From JANXQG01 sp037147235 (GTDB taxonomy: Bacteria; Planctomycetota; Planctomycetia; Pirellulales; Thermoguttaceae), in contig JBAWVO010000014.1 in NCBI GenBank assembly GCA_037147235.1, positions 1-43,279 of the forward strand: a stretch of 43,279 bases of DNA, in the 5' to 3' direction. The notes below the pieces were generated by a model. It had not been told where the DNA came from and did no database searches. It saw only the letters and a program-made list of their open reading frames with translations. Each line of letters begins with the position of its first letter. Within the stretch, counting starts at the first letter, position 1. Below, in pieces: positions 15,427 to 22,343 of the stretch. Both the position numbers and the translations under genes were made by a program.

Positions 15427-16170
15427 ATGAATGAGCAAGCCAAGCCGGCACAAGTTCCGGCCGTAGGAAACGATTATTGGTCGCAGTCGCGTCGGCCGCT
15501 GGCCAGCCTGCTTTTCGTCGCGCCGCTGTTGGTGATCTATGAGTTGGGACTGATCTGCCTTGGCCCCAACGCGCCGCGCAACGGGGCCGACGACTGGCTG
15601 CGGCAAACGCTCAATCTGCTGGGCTTCAACGCCTATTTTCTCCTCCCGATCCTCACGGTCGGCATCCTGGTGGGCTGGCACTATGTTTTGCGGCAGCCCT
15701 GGCGAGTTTCCCGCAAGGTCTTCTACGGCATGACGGGCGAGTGCTTCATCTTGGCCGTGAGCCTCTGGCTTTCTTGGACACTGTACCGATTTCTCTTGCA
15801 GGCAGTTGTCCATACGGTCGGCCTGAGTATCGGCAACTTTCTGGGAACGATCATATCTTACCTGGGGGCAGGCATCTACGAAGAATTGCTCTTTCGCCTG
15901 ATCCTGCTGAACCTGGGGATTGGCCTCTTGGCATGGATGCGGGCAGGCCCCAGGGCCAGCGTGATCGGCGGGATCGTGTTGACGAGCTTGTTGTTTTCGG
16001 CCGCCCATTATGTGGGGCCGTGCGGCGACGAGTTTGGCTGGCTGACGTTCTTCTTTCGTTTTCTGGCCGGCGTATTGTTTGCAGTGCTGTTCCGATATCG
16101 GGGATTTGGAATCGCCGTCGGCACGCACGCGTTCTACAATGTACTCGTTGGTTTGTCGACGCTGGCGTAG
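15427..16170 (+). CDS. CPBP (CAAX/Abi-type) intramembrane metalloprotease
   Basis: A 247-residue integral membrane protein with six to seven predicted helices. The three active-site motifs of the family are all present: EELLFR in IYEELLFRLI, FSAAHY and HAFYN in GTHAFYNVL. These supply the Glu and His residues of the catalytic site. Bacterial members have been tied to bacteriocin self-immunity, membrane-protein processing and stress; the substrate here is unknown. ATG 15427 is chosen over 15421 since CGGGA (15415-15419) is 7 bases away. It is divergent from the glycosylase gene with only 46 bases between starts, so the two share a promoter region. Confidence 0.92.
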   Translation: MNEQAKPAQVPAVGNDYWSQSRRPLASLLFVAPLLVIYELGLICLGPNAPRNGADDWLRQTLNLLGFNAYFLLPILTVGILVGWHYVLRQPWRVSRKVFYGMTGECFILAVSLWLSWTLYRFLLQAVVHTVGLSIGNFLGTIISYLGAGIYEELLFRLILLNLGIGLLAWMRAGPRASVIGGIVLTSLLFSAAHYVGPCGDEFGWLTFFFRFLAGVLFAVLFRYRGFGIAVGTHAFYNVLVGLSTLA

Positions 16171-16204
16171 AGACGATTGAGCGAAAACCGCTTCAATCGT
16201 CTCT
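16169..16204 (+). terminator. hairpin at the end of the protease gene
   Basis: AGAGACGATTGAGCG (16169-16183) pairs with CGCTTCAATCGTCTCT (16189-16204) in a nearly perfect stem with a 5-base loop, beginning within the stop codon of the protease gene. A U-run is lacking (only CTTC follows), so it may act as a transcript end stabiliser or a weak terminator. Confidence 0.45.
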
Positions 16205-16341
16205 CTTCAAACGCATTCAGCACGGCCTCTTGCGCGTGCGATGGGGAAATGAACAACACCGTTGGCGTAGGGGGGGGGCTTTGCGGCGGCGGACCTATTC
16301 TATTAGAATTAGGGGCAGTATCTTCTAAATAGGAGCAGTGC

Positions 16342-18096
16342 ATGAATTACGGCGCGTTTGCAGTACTCGATTATGTGGTGATTGCTATCTACCTGCTGGC
16401 CATTACGGCGATCGGCATCCGTGCCGGGTATCGCCGACATGCCTCCAGCGAGCAGTATTTCCTGGCGAGCAAATCGCTCGGCTGGTTCACCGTGGGAGCG
16501 GCGGTTTTCGCCTCGAATATCTCCACGATCCACCTTGTCGGCCTGGCGGCCGCCGGTGCCGACCAGGGTTTGGTCGTCGGCAATTTTGAATGGATGGCCT
16601 GCTATACGCTGATCCTCCTTGCGCTGGTTTTTGCGCCGTATTATCTGCGGACGCGGATCACAACCTTGCCCGAGTTTTTGGAAAAGCGGTTCGGCTCGCC
16701 GGCGCGGACCATCCTTGCGGTCATCAGCATCCTTGCGGCCCTGTTGATTCATATCGGCATCAGCATGTTCACCGCGGCGAAGCTTTTCGAGAGCTTCCTC
16801 GGCATTCCGATGCTCTACTCGATCCTGGTAATCTCGCTGCTGACGGTCACTTATACGGCCTTGGGCGGCTTGAAGGCCGTTGTGGTCACGGAGACGATCC
16901 AGATTTTCTTACTGCTAGGCAGCGCGATCATGGTCACGGCCCTTTCGATCGCACACCTCCCCGCGCTGGGCATCCACAGCGTGGCAGCCTTTCGCGCGGC
17001 GATGAAGCCGGAGCAACTCAATATGGTGCAATCGATCGTCGGCCAGGACGGTCATTTCCGCGACTATTCTTGGCTGGGCATTCTTTTCGGCTACCCGATC
17101 CTGGGCATCTGGTATTGGTGTACCGATCAGACCCACGTGCAGCGGGTGCTGGGTGCCAAGAACGAAAAGAATGGCCAAAACGGGGCACTCTTTGCCGGCT
17201 TCCTCAAGCTGTTGCCGGTCTTCCTCATGGTCTTTCCGGGCACTATCGGCTACATCATGTTCCAGCGCGGCGAAGTGCATCTTACCAACGCGGCGGGTAG
17301 GACCGACTTCAACTTGCTGCTGGCCCAGATGATTCAACAACTCGTGCCGACAGGGCTGAAGGGACTGGTGGCGGCGGGCATGGTGGCGGCCTTGATGAGT
17401 TGCATGGCGGCTGCGCTGAATAGCTGTGCCACGCTGATTTCCGTCGATATTGTCAAGCGGATGCGACCCCGCATGGCCGACACCCGCGTGGTGACGATCG
17501 GTCGCTGGACGACCGGCGTAATCATGGTCTTGGCCATGGCCTGGTCAACGCAAGGCGGGCAGTTCGGCACGATCTTCGAGGCAATCAATAAAATTCCCAT
17601 GACGTTCGCCCCGGCGGTAACGACCGTTTTCCTCTTCGGCCTGCTCTGGAAACGGGGCGATCTTCGGGCTGCGCTGGCCACCTTCGGCGTCGGCTGCACG
17701 GTGGGCATTATCTATTTCATCGTCGATCTGCCCAGCATCAGCCGGCTGCTGCTGGGTTATTTCCAGCCGCAGCGAGTCGAGGAACTCGCTAAATACTTGG
17801 CTGCCGACCCGAACCACAATTTTCAAGGGCTGGTCACGGACCCCCACTTTGGGCTAGGCATTCCCTTCATGCTTTTCGGGGCGATGCTTTGGGGAGTCTG
17901 TATCGCGGTTTATGTCGGCACGAGCCTGATGACCTCGCCTCCGCCGCGCCAGAAGGTTGACGGCGTTTGCTGGGACCATCCCCTGGCATTTCTTCGCGGC
18001 CGAATCACCGGCTGGAGCGATCCCCGCATGGTCGCCCTGATGCTGGCCACCGTGGTGACGGGGTTGTATGCGATCAATCGGTTGTATTGCTATTAG
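16342..18096 (+). CDS. sodium:solute symporter (SSS family, SGLT-like)
   Basis: A 584-residue inner-membrane transporter with about 13-14 hydrophobic helices. The N terminus (LDYVVIAIYLLAITAIGIRAG) and SSEQYFLASKSLGWFTVG, FASNISTIHLVGLA (sodium-site helix 1) and YTALGGLKAVVVTETIQIF are diagnostic of SSS proteins of the SGLT sugar branch. WYWCTDQTHVQRVLGAKN in the middle is also typical of that branch. It probably takes up a sugar or related solute with sodium; the substrate cannot be read from sequence. AGGAG (16331-16335) precedes the ATG. It stands alone, and its TAG stop lies at the edge of a dispersed repeat (18095-18197). Confidence 0.93.
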   Translation: MNYGAFAVLDYVVIAIYLLAITAIGIRAGYRRHASSEQYFLASKSLGWFTVGAAVFASNISTIHLVGLAAAGADQGLVVGNFEWMACYTLILLALVFAPYYLRTRITTLPEFLEKRFGSPARTILAVISILAALLIHIGISMFTAAKLFESFLGIPMLYSILVISLLTVTYTALGGLKAVVVTETIQIFLLLGSAIMVTALSIAHLPALGIHSVAAFRAAMKPEQLNMVQSIVGQDGHFRDYSWLGILFGYPILGIWYWCTDQTHVQRVLGAKNEKNGQNGALFAGFLKLLPVFLMVFPGTIGYIMFQRGEVHLTNAAGRTDFNLLLAQMIQQLVPTGLKGLVAAGMVAALMSCMAAALNSCATLISVDIVKRMRPRMADTRVVTIGRWTTGVIMVLAMAWSTQGGQFGTIFEAINKIPMTFAPAVTTVFLFGLLWKRGDLRAALATFGVGCTVGIIYFIVDLPSISRLLLGYFQPQRVEELAKYLAADPNHNFQGLVTDPHFGLGIPFMLFGAMLWGVCIAVYVGTSLMTSPPPRQKVDGVCWDHPLAFLRGRITGWSDPRMVALMLATVVTGLYAINRLYCY

Positions 18097-18197
18097 GACC
18101 GTCGCAGAAATAACTGTCGTGTTTTGCCCACTCGCCGAGCGTGGGCAGACGGCACACGGAGTGTGCCTGCTACTTTTTTTGTCTGCGCCGGTCCTTA
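18095..18197 (+). repeat. dispersed repeat family B, copy 1 (related to the 120-bp inverted-repeat element)
   Basis: Shares with 19016-19135 the left end AGAAATAACTGTCGT, the core GGCAGACGGCACACGGAGTG, and the right end TGCGCCGGTCCTTA. The right inverted repeat is shortened, as CGACAGTTATT is missing. The left edge overlaps the stop codon of the symporter gene. The fliS gene ends just to its right. Confidence 0.8.
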
Positions 18198-18205
18198 GGC
18201 GTTGG

Positions 18206-18688
18206 CTAGGCGTCGATGGAAAACCCGCCGACATCTTGCGTGTTGAAATCGTCCGACGCGAAAAAATGGGGTGCGGCGGGCAGCGATCCGGCGGCGCGCT
18301 CGGGATGACTCTCGGTGGTTATTTTTTCGCACACCTGCCGCCAGGTCTCGCGCTCTAGCTCCAGGAGGCGGATGGCGTCGGCAAGGCTTTTTTCGTTGTG
18401 GTGATGGCCCGCCTCGATCAGGCTGCGGAGGATGAATTCATAGACCGCACTCACCCTCTCTCCCAGCTCGCCCGCCGTCGTGCGATCGATGCCTGCGAGC
18501 AATTCGCCCATCACATTCTGGGCGTGGACGATTGACCCAATGGCCCAATCATCCTGTTTTTCTTGCCACTGCTGGCGGCCCCGTTCGGCCGATCGCAGGG
18601 CCGCTTCGATCAGCATTAATTGGAGTCTCTGCGGCGTGGCCGTTCGGACATCCGTGTTCAAATAATTTTCGCGCGCGGTGGAAAACAT
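18206..18688 (-). CDS. fliS: flagellar export chaperone FliS
   Basis: A 160-residue four-helix-bundle chaperone that holds flagellin in the cytoplasm until export. The N-terminal signature NYLNTDVRTATPQRLQLMLI matches the family pattern (Y...V.TASP..L...LY), and AVYEFILRSLIEAGHHHNEKS is the usual later helix. The last 30 residues after TTESHPERAAG are a low-complexity extension. The ribosome site AAGGAGGGG is very strong. It follows fliD on the same strand after a 524-base gap full of repeats; fliD-fliS order is the common one. Flagellin itself is not in the window. Confidence 0.9.
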   Translation of the reverse strand: MFSTARENYLNTDVRTATPQRLQLMLIEAALRSAERGRQQWQEKQDDWAIGSIVHAQNVMGELLAGIDRTTAGELGERVSAVYEFILRSLIEAGHHHNEKSLADAIRLLELERETWRQVCEKITTESHPERAAGSLPAAPHFFASDDFNTQDVGGFSIDA

Positions 18689-18786
18689 TCGTTACCCCTC
18701 CTTGGTTATCAATCTATCATCGGCAATTGGTGGGATTAGCATCAAACTGGCTCTTCCGGTTTTTGGTGTAGAAGTAGGGAGGGAGA

Positions 18787-18856
18787 GTAGGATGGACTTC
18801 CAAGTCCGTCCTGAACAGCAGGAGTGGAAACGGACGGACTTGGAAGTCCATCCTAC
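18787..18856. repeat. perfect 25-base inverted repeat in the fliD-fliS gap
   Basis: The arms at 18787-18811 and 18832-18856 are exact reverse complements (core GGATGGACTTCCAAGTCC, itself palindromic) around a 20-base loop. It lies upstream of fliS and would form a long hairpin in the fliD-fliS transcript. A weak relative is seen at about 24337. Confidence 0.9.
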
Positions 18857-18916
18857 GGGGGCGTGCCGTGCCCCGTTGAACTCGTGCCCATTCATTCCCT
18901 ACGCCAACGGCGTTGT

Positions 18917-18990
18917 GTCCCCTAGCCCAGGGTAGCCGCTGCGCGGCAACCCTGGGCTAGGGGACAGAATCCCTCGGGATACGGAGATCC
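18917..18990. repeat. dispersed repeat family C, copy 1
   Basis: A 17-base perfect stem, GTCCCCTAGCCCAGGGT at 18917 against 18949-18965, is followed by CAGAATCCCTCGGGATACGG and AGATCCC. The right half recurs at 22291-22343 next to the sensor kinase gene, and a shorter GGGATACC/ATCCC hairpin relative lies near 34971. Confidence 0.85.
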
Positions 18991-19015
18991 CGAATTGGAC
19001 AATGATTCCAAAATC

Positions 19016-19135
19016 CTTAAGGACCGGCGTAGAAATAACTGTCGTATTTTGCCCACTCGCCGAGCTGGGGCAGACGGCACACGGAGTGTGTCTGCTACTT
19101 TTCTTGCGACAGTTATTTCTGCGCCGGTCCTTAAG
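19016..19135. mobile_element. 120-bp MITE-like element with 29-bp terminal inverted repeats
   Basis: The ends CTTAAGGACCGGCGTAGAAA (from 19016) and the reverse complement ending at 19135 form 29-base inverted repeats with one mismatch. The core has the GGCACACGGAGTGTG palindrome shared with 18095-18197 and 25274-25387. No coding capacity exists, so any movement would need a transposase in trans. No clear target-site duplication is visible. It lies between fliD and fliS. Confidence 0.75.
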
Positions 19136-19212
19136 TTGGTTCGTATGGGGGCTCGCTGCGCTCTCCCCACCCTACAATTATTCGCGATCCGCACCCAGAA
19201 CCGGAAGAGCCA

Positions 19213-22023
19213 TCAACCCGAGGTTGTCACGCCGGTATAGGGCGTGAGCCCGACGAGTGAATTGATCACGCTCTGGCTGTTCTTCAACTTGCCGATCGCG
19301 ATGTCCATGTTATAGAAGGAAGTGTACAAACGATTTTGCTCGACCGTGAGCCGCGCGTTGATCGAGTCGATTCGCAGCTTGTTGTCGTCGATTTGCTGCT
19401 GAAGCGCGTCGAGCCTCGACGACATGAGCGAATTGGTTTGGCCGCCAAACTGCTCGAGCAGGGTGTTGAACTGGGCCGAAACACCCGTGTCCGTGGTGGT
19501 GAAAAACTGCTTGACCGCGGCCGGATCGGCGGCGTACTTGTTTTCGAGCGTGGTCTGATTGAAAGCCAGCGTGCCGTCGGTATTCAGGGTGATGCCGACT
19601 TCGCCCAGGGATTGAATCGAGCCGTTGCCGTAGAATCCGCTGCTGAGCAGGCTGGACAATTGCGTGTCGAGTTGCAGAGCGGTTGAGTCGCCCGTCAGCG
19701 TGGCACGGGTGTCCGTTGTGGCGTCATAGGCGGTATCGGTCGTCAGTTCGGCGCGGAATTTATTGTAATTATCCACGAAGGTTTGGACGTTGGCCACGAC
19801 ATTGGTATTGCTCAACGAGACATTGACCGTCACCGGCTGGCCGGTCGCACTCTTGATTTCCAACGTAACGCCGGAAAGGACATTCTGGAACTGGTTTGTC
19901 GCCGACGCGATCAGAACGCTGGCGGCCGGACTCGACGCATTGCTTAGCGCAAGGAGCGCATTCTGCCCATGGGCGGTTTCCTGGACCGACAGGCTCATGT
20001 TCGAGGTGTCGATCAGCATGTTGCCGACCTTCCCCGGCCGGGTACTCGTGAGGGAAAGGCGATAGGGATTGCTGGAACCGTCGTTGAGGATGCTGGCCGT
20101 GAGTCCGCCACGGAGAGCGTTGATCTTGGTCTGCAACGTAGTCAGCGTGTCGGTAGCACTGATTTGGATAGTCTGCGTCGTCGAGCCGTCGATCACCTGG
20201 CTGCCGCTGACGGTTGTCGCACTATTCAGGAGGTGCAAGTCGTGGGCCGTCGTCGAACTCCCTTCCGAAATGCTGAGCGTGCCCGTCCCGTGGGCCGTGT
20301 CCTGGATGGAAATGCCGTCGCCGGTGGCATTGAGTTCGGCATGCGCGCCGCTCGTGGATCGGTTGATTGCGTCGATCACGTCGCCCACATTTTGGATGCT
20401 CTGATTGCTCAGATTGACCGTCGACCGCGCGCCGGACGAATCCGTGATCGTGAAGGTTCCGTGGGTAACGCCTGCTCCGCCATTGAGACCCGCCAATAGC
20501 GTATTGCGGGAAACGACGCGGAGATGCATATCGCCGCTGTTGAGAATGGCCGTGGTGCTCGTCTTGTTGGTGCCAAACAGCTTGTCGGCCGTATCATTGC
20601 CGCTGACATTGGCCGCGGTTAGTGTGCCGGTCACCCCGGAGGTATCGACCAGTTGGATGCCATTGCCGGCCGAGTTGATCTGAGCGGTGATCTTGACCTG
20701 CGACGCGCCTTGCTGGCCGTTGTGGCTCGCGATCTGGCTGTTGATCTTGTTGGCAACGTCTTGCAAGGTCACGGAGCCGGTCAGATCGACGGTGAGGCCA
20801 TTCCCGTTGTGGCCCGTCAGTTGCACCGATCCCAGGGTTCCGATCCCTTGACCGCCGTTCAAGCTGGAGAGCAAGACGGTCTTCAGGCCGCCCTGAAGGG
20901 CCCGCCCGGTGACGGTGTCGCCCGCGACGGTGACGCCGGTGGTCGTCGCATCGAGGCCCAAATCACGCAAGGCACCGGAATCGCCAACGGCCGAGAGGGT
21001 GAGCGGGCTGCCGCCGCCGACCGTATCCTTGACAACCAAATGGTTGCCGTCCGGTCCGATCGATGCCTGAAGTTTTCCGCCGGACTGCGTGTTGATGGCA
21101 CCGATGACCTCGCCCAGGGTCGTCATCTTCGTGACGGTCGTCAAGCCCAGCGACGACGTGGTCATCGTCGAGAGCCGGATCTGGCCTGTGGTTGTGCCAT
21201 CGGCGAGAGTGTATTGGATATCGGAAAGGGTGGTGCCGGTCCGATCGACGCCTGCGCCATCGTTCAGCGCGTCCAGGCTCATGCCGGAGTAGAGTTGCAG
21301 CACGTTCTGGCCCGCGCCTGTGCTTGCGTCGAGGGTTGTCAGACCGAGCGACGCGGCGGTGCTGCTACTGCCCACCTCCTGGACCTTGAGCGTCGTGACG
21401 CTCTGCCCTGTATTGTCGATCAGCCGGAAATGGCCATCATCGGCGACCGCCGTGACATTGATCGAGCCGGCGCTGTTGATCGCCTGAAGCACATCGTCCA
21501 CCGTCTGGGCATTCGAGAGATCAACCTGGGCGGATGCCCCGCTTTTATCGGTAATGCGGATAACGCCGCGGCTGAATCCCTGCCCACCGTTAAGCGATTC
21601 GAGTTGCGCGCTCCGGTTAACGCCGTCACCAAATCGAAACGCAAGCGTCCCTGCGCCAAGCGCGGTGGACGCGCTGGTGGAACCGGAACTGAGGAGCTGC
21701 TGGCTCTGAGCCATGCGCAACGGGGTGTATTGGTAGGTTCCCACGGTGGGGGTGCCCGTTACCGTGGCCGTCAGTGCGCTCGAATCACTCGACGCGGCGT
21801 CCGTACTGGCGTAGAGATCCGTTTTGCCCACGTTCTTGGCCATGTACTGGAAACTGAGCAAGAGGGCATTGAGTTTGGAAACCGCCGTCTGTTGTTTCGT
21901 CAGTTCGGTATTCTTTGCGGTGAGCGCATCGCGGGGCTTGGCCGAAATCGCCATCAGTTTAGTGATGGTTCCAGTGATATCGATTCCGGTATTCAACCCC
22001 GTGTTGGAAGAAATTTGTCCCAT
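19213..22023 (-). CDS. fliD: flagellar filament-capping protein FliD (hook-associated protein 2), unusually long
   Basis: A 936-residue secreted cap protein that sits on the filament tip and helps flagellin assemble. The N-terminal D0 region (NTGLNTGIDITGTITKLMAI) and the C-terminal D0 (LDALQQQIDDNKLRIDSINARLTVEQ, then KLKNSQSVINSLVG) are clear. Typical FliD has 450-650 residues; the extra length comes from at least four copies of the flagellin hook-IN motif, each beginning LNGG.G/LNDGAG and ending in a VGDVIDAIN-like helix (starting near residues 145, 250, 385 and 510). These would form extra outward domains. The ATG at 22023 (AGGTG upstream) is chosen over an in-frame TTG two codons earlier. 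There is no cleavable signal peptide, as expected for type III export. Confidence 0.93.
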   Translation of the reverse strand: MGQISSNTGLNTGIDITGTITKLMAISAKPRDALTAKNTELTKQQTAVSKLNALLLSFQYMAKNVGKTDLYASTDAASSDSSALTATVTGTPTVGTYQYTPLRMAQSQQLLSSGSTSASTALGAGTLAFRFGDGVNRSAQLESLNGGQGFSRGVIRITDKSGASAQVDLSNAQTVDDVLQAINSAGSINVTAVADDGHFRLIDNTGQSVTTLKVQEVGSSSTAASLGLTTLDASTGAGQNVLQLYSGMSLDALNDGAGVDRTGTTLSDIQYTLADGTTTGQIRLSTMTTSSLGLTTVTKMTTLGEVIGAINTQSGGKLQASIGPDGNHLVVKDTVGGGSPLTLSAVGDSGALRDLGLDATTTGVTVAGDTVTGRALQGGLKTVLLSSLNGGQGIGTLGSVQLTGHNGNGLTVDLTGSVTLQDVANKINSQIASHNGQQGASQVKITAQINSAGNGIQLVDTSGVTGTLTAANVSGNDTADKLFGTNKTSTTAILNSGDMHLRVVSRNTLLAGLNGGAGVTHGTFTITDSSGARSTVNLSNQSIQNVGDVIDAINRSTSGAHAELNATGDGISIQDTAHGTGTLSISEGSSTTAHDLHLLNSATTVSGSQVIDGSTTQTIQISATDTLTTLQTKINALRGGLTASILNDGSSNPYRLSLTSTRPGKVGNMLIDTSNMSLSVQETAHGQNALLALSNASSPAASVLIASATNQFQNVLSGVTLEIKSATGQPVTVNVSLSNTNVVANVQTFVDNYNKFRAELTTDTAYDATTDTRATLTGDSTALQLDTQLSSLLSSGFYGNGSIQSLGEVGITLNTDGTLAFNQTTLENKYAADPAAVKQFFTTTDTGVSAQFNTLLEQFGGQTNSLMSSRLDALQQQIDDNKLRIDSINARLTVEQNRLYTSFYNMDIAIGKLKNSQSVINSLVGLTPYTGVTTSG

Positions 22024-22029
22024 CGTCAA

Positions 22030-22341
22030 GCACCTAGAGAAGTCCCTGGGAGTCGATAGCCCCCCTTGAGATCAATCGGCAGTCAGGGCCTTGGGAGTTT
22101 AATCTGTAGCAGTGAGCGAAGATGTAATGGCTTGTCTAGTTGAAGTCTACGTCGCAATTTGAGGGTTCCGGTTCGGCGCGGGTCTCCTGACCCCGTCGAA
22201 AGGTCCGACCGAAGGTCTCCCGGTAAATTGGAGACCTTCGGTCGGCGGCGTGGCGAGGTCAGAGACCGGCCACAACGAGGGTAACAACGAGTGGGCAACC
22301 CCGGGCTAGGGGACAGAATCCCTCTTTGGGATACGGAGATC
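22030..22341. other. repeat-bearing gap between the sensor kinase gene and fliD
   Basis: No gene is seen in these 312 bases. The stretch holds one copy each of repeat families C and D (listed separately) and must contain the fliD promoter. I could not identify a sigma-28 element with confidence. Confidence 0.6.
22168..22276 (+). repeat. dispersed repeat family D, copy 1
   Basis: About 109 bases that match the reverse complement of 43169-43279 at most positions. The centre is a hairpin with 15-base arms CGACCGAAGGTCTCC and GGAGACCTTCGGTCG. The flanks GGGTCTCCTGACCCCG and GAGACCGGCCAC are conserved between copies, while the loop varies. Confidence 0.85.
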
Positions 22342-22343
22342 TC
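22291..22343 (+). repeat. dispersed repeat family C, copy 2 (partial)
   Basis: GGGCTAGGGGACAGAATCCC and TGGGATACGGAGATC match 18952-18989, without the left stem arm. Its right edge touches the stop codon of the sensor kinase gene on the minus strand. Confidence 0.8.

Noticed and set aside
20653..22059. A 468-codon plus-strand frame opposite fliD
   Set aside because: It mirrors the fliD codons, has no ribosome site and no recognisable domain.
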